From: an uncultured Clostridia bacterium
GTDB taxonomy: Bacteria; Bacillota; Clostridia; Christensenellales; CAG-917
DNA: 64,000 nt
Reading direction: 5' to 3'
NCBI GenBank assembly: GCA_934277615.1
Contig: CAKQUV010000003.1
Coordinates: 1-64,000 of the forward strand
Shown here: in pieces, positions 22,411-29,312 of the stretch
Layout: each line of letters starts with the position of its first letter
Position numbering within the stretch: the first letter of the stretch is position 1
Notes under the pieces: model-generated
Told to the model about the DNA's origin: nothing
What the model saw: the letters and a program-made list of their open reading frames with translations, nothing else
Database searches by the model: none
Position numbers and translations under genes: made by a program

Positions 22411-23778
22411 ATGGCAAACAAGAAATCTACAAAAAACACAAAATCAACCAAGACTTCGGCATCTACCAACAAGTCCAAGCAATCGCAAAGCGGCACCGTC
22501 GAAAAAGCGGTGAAGAAGGCGTATAAGAAAAATCCCAAAGCGGTCGTCATATCAATAGTTGCAATCGTGCTTATAATAGCAATCGCTTTTGCGATATTGT
22601 ATTTCGGTTTCCCCGATACGTGGGATGAAATCGTATCTCTATTTAACAAAGACGGCGATAAGGGCGGCAATAGCAGTATCGATGCAGAGGATACAAGTAA
22701 GGTTGTCGGCGGGAATTTACAGGGCGTTCTCACAAGAGGAGAAGGCGAACTGTTGTTTCATATGATAAACGTCGGACAGGGTGATTGCTTATATATTCAA
22801 CTTCCCGACGGAAAAGATATGGTTATTGACGGCGGTACCACGAAGAAACCTTATGACGATTTCGATGAGAATACCGTGATAAATTATTTGAACAACTATA
22901 TCAAAGACGGCACGATAGAGTATCTTATGCTTACGCACACAGACAAAGACCACGTGAGCATTATCGACGATATTATTGATGCGTTTGATGTCCAAAACAT
23001 TTATATGCCGTATATTCTCGCCAAGCCCGACGTTACTAAACTGTCGAGTAAAGTTCGCAGCGAGTTTGAAAGTATTCCGCAAGAAAAGAAGGATATTTTC
23101 AAGGATAAAGACACCGTTTCCACAGCAGAATATGCCGAATTTTTTGCCGCTGCGTTGAATGAGAAAAACTGCAATATTTTCGTTAATATGGATGATGACG
23201 ATAATACAAACAATATCAAAATAGACGGCAGCGACTACACGTTCAAGTTCTATTGCCCGACAAAGGCTTATTACAATGCAAACGGTTTGGATAATGCAAC
23301 CGATTTGAATGCTATTTCTCCCGTAGGTATTTTGGAATACAAGAGCAGAAGAATTATGTTTACGGGCGACAGCAATACAAAGAATGAGAAAGATATTCCC
23401 AAACGTACGGGTACAATCGATTGCGACGTTCTAAAAGTCGCTCACCACGGAAGTGCTACATCGTCAACAGCCGCATTTTTGGAAAAGTACAGTTTTGAAT
23501 ACGCGATGATAAGCAGCGGAACGCACGCAGGTCATAAACTTCCGAAACAAGACGCTCTTGACAGAATGAAAGATATGGAAGTGTATCGCACGGATAAAAA
23601 CGGTACAATCGTATTGTCCGTAAACAAGAGCGGAGAAATGGTGTTTAGAGCGGAGAAGAAGAGCACCCAAAAACAAAACCATATCGGTAACGACGTTCAG
23701 ATGACAACGCAATCTACGTTAGCGAGAAAATCCGTTCCGACAAACCTGCGAGGATTGTTCTTTATAAACGCCGCATAA
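22411..23778 (+). CDS. Exported ComEC-like metallo-beta-lactamase-fold protein
   Basis: 455 residues. A Lys-rich cytoplasmic start, one membrane helix (about 48-70), then a metallo-beta-lactamase domain facing outward. Motifs seen: MINVGQGDCLYIQLP, DGG, HTDKDH (the HxHxDH motif with Thr-Asp spacing), FTGDS, and AHHGSATSS. These match the C-terminal hydrolase domain of ComEC/Rec2, here without the DNA channel part. Stand-alone versions are common in clostridia and are thought to be extracellular nucleases or phosphodiesterases; the substrate is unknown. Apparently leaderless. The last 25 residues (after FRAEKKSTQKQ) look disordered. Confidence 0.85.
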   Translation: MANKKSTKNTKSTKTSASTNKSKQSQSGTVEKAVKKAYKKNPKAVVISIVAIVLIIAIAFAILYFGFPDTWDEIVSLFNKDGDKGGNSSIDAEDTSKVVGGNLQGVLTRGEGELLFHMINVGQGDCLYIQLPDGKDMVIDGGTTKKPYDDFDENTVINYLNNYIKDGTIEYLMLTHTDKDHVSIIDDIIDAFDVQNIYMPYILAKPDVTKLSSKVRSEFESIPQEKKDIFKDKDTVSTAEYAEFFAAALNEKNCNIFVNMDDDDNTNNIKIDGSDYTFKFYCPTKAYYNANGLDNATDLNAISPVGILEYKSRRIMFTGDSNTKNEKDIPKRTGTIDCDVLKVAHHGSATSSTAAFLEKYSFEYAMISSGTHAGHKLPKQDALDRMKDMEVYRTDKNGTIVLSVNKSGEMVFRAEKKSTQKQNHIGNDVQMTTQSTLARKSVPTNLRGLFFINAA

Positions 23779-23782
23779 GAAA

Positions 23783-23812
23783 AAAGGCACGCGAGAGCGT
23801 GTCTTTCGTGAG
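23783..23812 (+). terminator. Terminator after the ComEC-like gene
   Basis: Stem GGCACGC/GCGTGTC with a short loop and TTTCG, a variant of the GACACGC stem used at four other places here. Confidence 0.6.
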
Positions 23813-24023
23813 CTTGCAATATAATAAAGTGCTAAACGTCAGAGATTGAATAAAGAGCGCGTTTAATAGCGATTGCTACGAAGTCAATCGCGTCAAAAGC
23901 CCCTTGGTCGGCAACCTTGCTTAAATAGGAACGGATATGCACCAAGCAAGCGATATAGCGAAACTGTGGTAGGAGTTTTTATCCTTGCTTAAACTGATAG
24001 CGTGTATCGGTTGCGCGGTAGAG
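23813..24023. repeat. Intergenic repeats between the ComEC-like gene and rpsR
   Basis: Contains the inverted copy of the CGATACACGCTATCAG module (about 23935-24022) found after proS and ypeB, and a TAGCGATTGCTACGAAGTCAATCGCG stretch also present at 25468-25500. No gene. Confidence 0.7.
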
Positions 24024-24104
24024 AGACTAAAATTTATTGCTAAAAAAGAAAGACACGCAAATGTAAAAGCGTGTCTTTCGTAAGCTTGCAATAAATTTTA
24101 GTCT
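24024..24104 (-). terminator. rpsR terminator inside a 17-bp inverted repeat that contains the stop codon
   Basis: Plus-strand arms AGACTAAAATTTATTGC (24024-24040) and GCAATAAATTTTAGTCT (24088-24104) are exact complements; the second arm is the end of rpsR with its stop (24098-24100). Inside lies the GAAAGACACGC/GCGTGTCTTTC terminator. Confidence 0.88.
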
Positions 24105-24346
24105 GCTTTGTAGGGGAGAAGAGCCATAACTCTTGCTCTCTTGATTGCGACTGCGAGCGTTCTTTGGTGCTTTGCGCACACACCGCTCATACGACGGGGA
24201 AGGATTTTGCCTTTCTCGGTTGTGAATCTTTTGAGTTTTGCAGTGTCTTTGTAGTCGATGTCTTCAACGTGGTCTACGCAGAACATGCACACTTTCTTTT
24301 TGGGCACTCTCTTGGGTGCGCGAGGTGCTTTGATTTCTTCAGCCAT
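24098..24346 (-). CDS. rpsR: 30S ribosomal protein S18
   Basis: 82 residues, AAGGAG upstream. S18 signature FTTEKGKILPRRMSGVCAKHQRTLAVAIKRAR. It keeps Cys pairs (C20-x2-C23 and a later CxxH), so it is the zinc-binding version. Binds the 30S platform with S6. Last gene of the rpsF-ssb-rpsR operon, 17 bases after ssb. Confidence 0.97.
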   Translation of the reverse strand: MAEEIKAPRAPKRVPKKKVCMFCVDHVEDIDYKDTAKLKRFTTEKGKILPRRMSGVCAKHQRTLAVAIKRARVMALLPYKAD

Positions 24347-24363
24347 TTTTATAACTCCTTATA

Positions 24364-24747
24364 TTAGAATGGAAGGTCTTCGTCGATGGGCTTGAGATCG
24401 TCGAAATCGACGTCGTCGGAGCCGTTTTCATCATTCTTTGTGGAGAGGAATTGCACTTCGTCAGCCGCAATTTCCGTCACATAACGACGAGAACCGTCTT
24501 GCGTGTCATAACTTCTTGTTTGGATGCTGCCGCTGATTGCCGCCTTGCTGCCTTTTTTGAGGTAACGTGCGCAATTGTCAGCTTGTGCTCTCCATACTAC
24601 GACGGGGAGAAAATCTGTTTCTCTCTTGCCGTCTTTGGAATAACTGCGAGACACTGCAAGTGTAAATCTGCAAAATTTGATACCACTGTTTGTAGATGCC
24701 AACTCGGGATCTTTTGTCAAATTGCCGATCAAAAATACTTTGTTCAT
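24364..24747 (-). CDS. ssb: Single-stranded DNA-binding protein
   Basis: 127 residues; OB fold with MNKVFLIGNLTKDPELASTN and FLPVVVWRAQADNCARYLKK, a short acidic linker and the conserved C-terminal tip DEDLPF that binds partner proteins. Coats single-stranded DNA in replication and repair. Between rpsF and rpsR as in most Firmicutes; AAGGAG ribosome site. Confidence 0.97.
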   Translation of the reverse strand: MNKVFLIGNLTKDPELASTNSGIKFCRFTLAVSRSYSKDGKRETDFLPVVVWRAQADNCARYLKKGSKAAISGSIQTRSYDTQDGSRRYVTEIAADEVQFLSTKNDENGSDDVDFDDLKPIDEDLPF

Positions 24748-24765
24748 AGTTTTTCTCCTTATCGA

Positions 24766-25047
24766 TTACTTCTTGATGATCATTTGTCTAACGACGTTCT
24801 CGTCGTTGCGCATGTATCTGTCAAGTTCTGCTTGGGCTTCTTTGGTGCAGGTGATGTTCATAAGAACATAGTAGCCTTCGTTTTGCTTATTGATTTCGTA
24901 AGCAAACTTTCTCAAACCCCATTTGTCCAAACTGTCCACGGTGCCGCCGAGAGTTGCAACCAAGTTTTCGAATTTTTCGACAACTTGAACTTTCTTATCG
25001 TCGTCAACGTCGCAACGAATGATGTAGAGAACCTCATACTTATCCAT
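24766..25047 (-). CDS. rpsF: 30S ribosomal protein S6
   Basis: 93 residues: MDKYEVLYIIRCDVDDDKKV and KWGLRKFAYEINKQNEGYYV are diagnostic of S6. First gene of rpsF-ssb-rpsR with a strong AAGGAGGT site. In other Firmicutes this operon is controlled by S6:S18 binding to the leader; here the leader has a GCATC/GATGC hairpin and a TCCC-ACAA-GGGA hairpin (25070-25110), but I cannot confirm the known motif. Confidence 0.97.
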   Translation of the reverse strand: MDKYEVLYIIRCDVDDDKKVQVVEKFENLVATLGGTVDSLDKWGLRKFAYEINKQNEGYYVLMNITCTKEAQAELDRYMRNDENVVRQMIIKK

Positions 25048-25116
25048 ACTTTTTTACCTCCTTTTGGTCTTGTGTCCCTTGTGGGAAAGGAATATGCATC
25101 TCTTTGATGCCTTGTT

Positions 25117-25145
25117 ATAATATATTAAATATTTATATTTGTAAA
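25117..25145 (-). promoter_or_regulatory. Promoter of rpsF-ssb-rpsR
   Basis: Minus strand TTTACA (25140-25145), 17 bases, TATTAT (25117-25122), giving a leader of about 60 bases. Confidence 0.75.
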
Positions 25146-25184
25146 GCAAATAAACCAAAAATGGGGCGGAAATAATTATTTAAC

Positions 25185-25860
25185 GGGGGAGAATTAATAA
25201 TTATGAATTAATAGTTATGAATTAATAATTAATAATTGCGGAAGGCGTAGCCTTATCCGAACGCGCACTTATTCAAGGTGTACTTATTAACGGTATGTGC
25301 CTCTTCAAAGACGGAACTTCGAGTCGCAAGGCGACGAGCCTTTGAGCGCCGAACTTGACGATAAGTACCGTCCGACTGTGATGTGTTGTCGCGTAGCAAT
25401 CACACAAAGGACGGTGACATAATGAGAGCACGATACCTATCTATGTGAGTGCCGTAAGGAGCGTAGCGACGGAATAGCGATTGTTACGAAGTCAATCGCG
25501 TCTTTCCCCTCTTGCGAACGATGTTTGTGTAAGTAGAAAAATGACCTATATTTGAGCAATATGGGCGCGACGCGTTAAGCAACCCGTCTGGTAGACGAGT
25601 TGTAGCCAAAGCGAACGAGGCGGATTGCGGTGCGCAAACGCCGAAGTCCAAAGCCCGAAGGGAAGGGGTGATGTTGCGTTTAAGGAGTTGTTACGCACTC
25701 TATATAATATTGGGAAACACCGTGAGGAAGGGGGAAAGTTGCATTTAATAATATTTTTTAGTAATGCCGGCGTGTCCGGAAAGAGGGGGGTGATATTGCA
25801 TTAAAGGAGTTACGACTGTCTTAATCAACCCTCGCGCTTTATGTTGTTTTAAGAAATTCT
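25185..25860. repeat. Copy C of the modular dispersed repeat (inverted) and related repeats
   Basis: The 900-base gap between rpsF and the next gene has no gene. It starts with the AT-rich ATTAATAATTAATAATTGCG tail and the GGAAGGCGTAGCCTTATCC palindrome, continues with GGAACTTCGAGTCGCAAGGC, and has a central hairpin ACCGTCC (25367-25373) / GGACGGT (25409-25415), different from copies B, D and E yet still paired. A middle part (25500-25700) is not seen elsewhere here. It ends in GGCGTGTCCGGAAAGAGGGG and GGAGTTACGAC, the mirror of the start of copies B and E. Confidence 0.75.
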
Positions 25861-25959
25861 TTATTTTTTGTTTAGACCTTTTTTATCGCACGGTTGTATT
25901 ATAATATCGTCGTTGAGAGACGACGGTATATTGTGAAAAAGTAACAAGGAGATATAAAA

Positions 25960-27042
25960 ATGAAAAAGACAGTTATTGCAATTCTTTCGGTTGTTCTTGT
26001 CCTTTCGCTCTCTATGGTAGCGCTTGTGGCATGCAACAAAGACGAAGCAAAAGCGTCCAACTCGGAGGTTTTGGGCACGGCAGTAGCAGTTGCGGCACAA
26101 TCCGCAATGAGCAGCGCGTCCTCATCCTCAACGGATAACACCGACAACAACGATGACGACTTCAAAGCAGGCGTCAACCTTACAGTCGGCAACGGCGCAA
26201 TCGACCTAGCGGCAGGCGCAACGATTAAAGGCATCGGCGCTGCGGTTACACCCATTCTCCAAAAGGCCGTTTCTCAAGTGGATCAATTCCTCGGCGAAAA
26301 CGGAATCAAGGTTGAAAAAGTGTCAAGCGACAGAGAAGGCTACACCGACAAACTCGCAATCAGCGGCACTTACGTTGACGAAGAAACCGGTGACAGCACC
26401 ACTTATGAATATGCTCTTTACGTCGGAGTCCAAGGCGGCGACGGCATTGACGGCAAGAAGGATTACACGTTCAACGCATTGATCGTCATCCCCACCGACA
26501 GCGATCCTCTCGAATATGCATTCAGCGGCACCGCAAACTATGACAAGAGCAAAGACACAATGATCTTCAACCTCGGCGCAAACGCAAACACAAAGGAAGA
26601 TTATGCAAGTGCATTTGCAGGCGTCAAAGCATACGCAACCGCAAAGGGCACGATCGTCATCGAGCTTAATGCAGGCGCAGGCGTTACCGACACTATCGTA
26701 GCAAACGCAAGCGTATCCGTTGAACTCGGCAAACTCGACGAGAACAAATACGGCGCAGTTGTTACAGTAAGCGGTACGGCAACCATTTCCGGCTACGGCG
26801 CAAGCTTCAACGTTACGGCAAACGTCTATGCAAACAGCACTGAGGACGCAACCGATTTTGACATCAACGGCAAATTCGAAGCAACCGTCGCGGTTCCCGA
26901 ATCAGTCCCCGTTGTCGGCGGAACATGGAAAGCTTCAGCAGATTTGAGCGGTAAGGCAAAATATGTTGTAAAAGACGACGCTCTCGAAGTCGGTCTCAAC
27001 GGCAACGTGGCTTTTGAAAAAGTCCAAGAAGAAAACAAATAA
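25960..27042 (+). CDS. Exported lipoprotein of unknown function
   Basis: 360 residues; AAGGAG site; lipoprotein signal peptide with C after MVALVA. A Ser/Thr/Asp-rich linker (about 45-72) leads to a 290-residue domain made mostly of beta strands with repeated patterns (ATAKGTIVIELNAGAGVTD, GAVVTVSGTATISGYG). Low in aromatic and Cys residues. No family recognised; probably a surface-attached beta-rich protein. Monocistronic, with a strong terminator directly after it. Confidence 0.75.
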   Translation: MKKTVIAILSVVLVLSLSMVALVACNKDEAKASNSEVLGTAVAVAAQSAMSSASSSSTDNTDNNDDDFKAGVNLTVGNGAIDLAAGATIKGIGAAVTPILQKAVSQVDQFLGENGIKVEKVSSDREGYTDKLAISGTYVDEETGDSTTYEYALYVGVQGGDGIDGKKDYTFNALIVIPTDSDPLEYAFSGTANYDKSKDTMIFNLGANANTKEDYASAFAGVKAYATAKGTIVIELNAGAGVTDTIVANASVSVELGKLDENKYGAVVTVSGTATISGYGASFNVTANVYANSTEDATDFDINGKFEATVAVPESVPVVGGTWKASADLSGKAKYVVKDDALEVGLNGNVAFEKVQEENK

Positions 27043-27066
27043 TCTCGTTAGATTATCGAAAAACAC

Positions 27067-27097
27067 AAAAAACCTCTACATATCGTAGAGGTTTTTT
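27067..27097 (+). terminator. Terminator after the beta-rich lipoprotein gene
   Basis: AAAAAACCTCTAC / GTAGAGGTTTTTT with a five-base loop, followed by CTTG. Confidence 0.9.
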
Positions 27098-27197
27098 CTT
27101 GTCTGTTTTCAAGTGGTTTATCGCCGAATTTTAATAACGATACGTTTGTCTACAGAGCGTGTCGGAACAATCTTTTTGACGCGAAAAACAGCAAATA

Positions 27198-27222
27198 AAA
27201 ACCGCAAGTTTATTGCGGTTTT
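27198..27222 (-). terminator. sigH terminator overlapping the stop codon
   Basis: AAAACCGCAA / TTGCGGTTTT; the loop contains the TAA of the minus-strand gene (27210-27212), so the last codons form one arm of the terminator. Confidence 0.8.
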
Positions 27223-27767
27223 GTCTTGTCGAGAAGTTTTTTGATTTTCTTTTTTGCGGAATAGATGGTGTTGTCCACTTTCTTTTGTTCTATGCCGAGT
27301 TCCTTTGCGATTTCGGCGTAACTGAGGCACTCTATGTGCAGTTTCAGTACTTCGAATTCCGTCGGCGTGAGGGTGGACGCGATTGCGTCGAGAAGCAGAG
27401 AGGACGCCTCGTTTTCAAGCAATAAATTTTCGGGATCGGCATCCGTGTTTTGGAAATCGTCGTCGAGATTGACTTCCTCGACTTTGCAAGACGCCTTTCT
27501 TATGGCGTCTACTATTGCGTTTTTTACGCATCTTGTGGCATACGTTTTGAATGACGCTCCTGCGCTTTCGTTGTAAGTACGAATGGCGCGGATAAGCCCG
27601 AGCATACCGTACCCGGCAAGGTCGTCCGTATCGGCAACACCCGTCGCGCCAAAGGAGCGAGCAATGGATTTGGCAAGATTCAGATAGCTCAAAGCGACGG
27701 CATTTTCAGCCGCCAAATCGCCCTGTTGCGCTTTGAGTATAAGTTGGTTTTCTTGCTCTTTATTCAT
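27210..27767 (-). CDS. sigH: RNA polymerase sigma factor, SigH (Spo0H) type
   Basis: 185 residues from ATG 27767; longer upstream frames read through repeat DNA and are rejected. Region 2 (LNLAKSIARSFGATGVADTD, DLAGYGMLGLIRAIRTYNES, FKTYATRCVKNAIVDAIRKA) and region 4 (LTPTEFEVLKLHIECLSYAE, KKVDNTIYSAKKKIKKLL) are complete. Gene order mrnC-rlmB-sigma on one strand matches the B. subtilis cysS-mrnC-rlmB-yacP-sigH region, supporting SigH, which drives early sporulation transcription with Spo0A. No ribosome site; a weak -10-like TACTAT lies six bases upstream. yacP is missing and copy D of the repeat occupies its place. Confidence 0.8.
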   Translation of the reverse strand: MNKEQENQLILKAQQGDLAAENAVALSYLNLAKSIARSFGATGVADTDDLAGYGMLGLIRAIRTYNESAGASFKTYATRCVKNAIVDAIRKASCKVEEVNLDDDFQNTDADPENLLLENEASSLLLDAIASTLTPTEFEVLKLHIECLSYAEIAKELGIEQKKVDNTIYSAKKKIKKLLDKTKPQ

Positions 27768-27774
27768 GGTTTTA

Positions 27775-28050
27775 TAGTATGCTCTTATTCGAAGACGGAA
27801 CTTCGAGCCGCAAGGCGGCGAGCCTGTCGAGCGCCAAGCTCGACGGATAGTACAAGTGAGCCGACAAGTGTTGTTCCTTTTGTCGGCGAACGAGTGACAT
27901 AACAAGTGAACGATACTTGTCTATGCGCGTGCTGAGTGTTGCCCCCTGCGGAGCAGTTACGTGGGTTCCCTCAAGCAGAGCGTAGAGGGGGAACGGAATA
28001 GGGGAAACACATGAGGAAGGGGGAAGTTGCATTTAAGAAGTTATGACATT
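27775..28050. repeat. Copy D of the modular dispersed repeat (inverted)
   Basis: GGAACTTCGAGCCGCAAGGC, CGCCAAGCTCGACGG, then the hairpin GCCGACAA (27860-27867) / TTGTCGGC (27880-27887), identical in stem to copy E, then CAAGTGAACGATACTTGTCT and an end of GAGGAAGGGGGAAGTTGC. It fills the space between rlmB and sigH and carries no gene. Confidence 0.8.
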
Positions 28051-28062
28051 CGGCGCAAAGAT

Positions 28063-28785
28063 TTATCTTCTTTGTCTTACAGCCTCGTATAACACTATTC
28101 CTGCCGCGACCGAGGCGTTGAGAGAGTTGACTTTGCCGTATTGCGGAATGGTCAACGTGTCGTCGCAAAGGTCCTTGGTGAGGCGGTGGATTCCTTCGCC
28201 CTCGCTGCCGATGACGATTGCCAGATTTCCATTGAGATTTGCGTCTTTCGGGGCTTTACCGTCAAAATCCGTTGCATAAACCCATACATTCTGCTCTTTG
28301 AGCATTCTTATGGTGTCGTTGATGTTGGTAACTTTTGCGATGAGAGTATGCTCGGTCGCGCCGCACGCAACCTTGACAACGGTGTCGTTGACCGTTACGC
28401 TCCTGTGTTTTGGAATGACTATGCCGTGCGCTCCGAAACACTCCGCGCTACGTATAATCGCGCCGAGGTTGTGGGGGTCGGTTATGCCGTCCAGAATGAC
28501 TATGAGAAGAGGCTCGTCTTTTTGTTTTGCGAGATTGATAATATCCTCGACGTCGCAGTATTCGAAGTCCGTAACGGCAGCCACAACGCCTTGGTGATTT
28601 CCGCCCGCGGCAAGCTTGTCAAGCATATTTTTGTCAACGTAACTCACCACCGTGCGCGCCTCTTTTGCCAGTTTATGTACAGAGGAAAGCATGGGATCGA
28701 ATTCGCCCTTTTGCATAAAAAGTTTGTCTATCGTCTTGCCTGCGCGGTAAGCCTCTTTTACGGGATTGCGTCCATAAATATACAT
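28063..28785 (-). CDS. rlmB: 23S rRNA 2'-O-ribose methyltransferase, TrmH/SpoU family
   Basis: 240 residues. N-terminal substrate-binding domain (IYGRNPVKEAYRAGKTIDKL) and SpoU methylase domain with the three knot motifs: LDGITDPHNLGAIIRSAECFG, AIVIGSEGEGIHRL and PQYGKVNSLNASVAAGIVLY. RlmB methylates G2251 in the ribosomal P-loop region; the exact target here is inferred from family and from the mrnC-rlmB gene order. Follows mrnC by 12 bases. Confidence 0.92.
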   Translation of the reverse strand: MYIYGRNPVKEAYRAGKTIDKLFMQKGEFDPMLSSVHKLAKEARTVVSYVDKNMLDKLAAGGNHQGVVAAVTDFEYCDVEDIINLAKQKDEPLLIVILDGITDPHNLGAIIRSAECFGAHGIVIPKHRSVTVNDTVVKVACGATEHTLIAKVTNINDTIRMLKEQNVWVYATDFDGKAPKDANLNGNLAIVIGSEGEGIHRLTKDLCDDTLTIPQYGKVNSLNASVAAGIVLYEAVRQRR

Positions 28786-28797
28786 AGCGTGTCCTCT

Positions 28798-29223
28798 TTA
28801 TTGTTCGATATTATCCTCAAAGCATGCGGACAAAAATTCTTCCAGACGAGCCGTGTTGCCCGTGAGATACAGGTATCCGAGCACTGCCTCGAAGCCGCTT
28901 GCTCTGCGGTATTCGCTCATTTCGGCGTGTTTTGCGCTTGTCTGCACTTTGCAATTGCGCGCTCTGCGGAATATATCTTGTTCATCCTCGTCGAATAAGG
29001 GAAGGAGTTTTTCCGCCTCGGCGGCTTGGGATACCGCTTTCACGACTTTTGTAACCTCGTGGTGCAAAGCGCCCGTCTTTTGCGTAGAGCCGATTGTAAC
29101 GCGAGTGCGCGTATAGAGGGATTGCACCGCGTCCCCCACGAAAGCCAGAGCCATAGGGTGAAGAGCCAGCGCGTCTTTTTTGGATATAGGCGTTTGCATG
29201 CTGAAGATAGAATTGTCGCTCAT
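28798..29223 (-). CDS. mrnC: Mini-ribonuclease III
   Basis: 141 residues from ATG 29223. RNase III catalytic domain without the RNA-binding domain: LALHPMALAFVGDAVQSLYT, ATKTGALHH-like segment (TQKTGALHHEVTKVV), and the closing SEYRRASGFEAVLGYLYLTG with acidic catalytic residues. Mini-III matures 23S rRNA in Firmicutes. Its promoter ends seven bases before the ATG, so the mRNA is probably leaderless. First gene of mrnC-rlmB. Confidence 0.92.
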   Translation of the reverse strand: MSDNSIFSMQTPISKKDALALHPMALAFVGDAVQSLYTRTRVTIGSTQKTGALHHEVTKVVKAVSQAAEAEKLLPLFDEDEQDIFRRARNCKVQTSAKHAEMSEYRRASGFEAVLGYLYLTGNTARLEEFLSACFEDNIEQ

Positions 29224-29230
29224 AACTTGC

Positions 29231-29259
29231 ATTTTAGCACATAAAGTAGAGATTGACAA
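29231..29259 (-). promoter_or_regulatory. Promoter of mrnC placed for a leaderless transcript
   Basis: Minus strand TTGTCA (29254-29259), 17 bases, TAAAAT (29231-29236), then GCAAGTT and ATG at 29223. Transcription should start at or next to the A of ATG. Confidence 0.7.
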
Positions 29260-29312
29260 TAAACAATTATAATAATAAAATATTTATATAAACCAAACAA
29301 GAAGGTATCCTT

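Noticed and set aside
25500..25700. Possible small RNA or gene in the middle of repeat copy C
   Set aside because: No ribosome site with a protein-like frame, and no promoter-terminator pair that would define an RNA.
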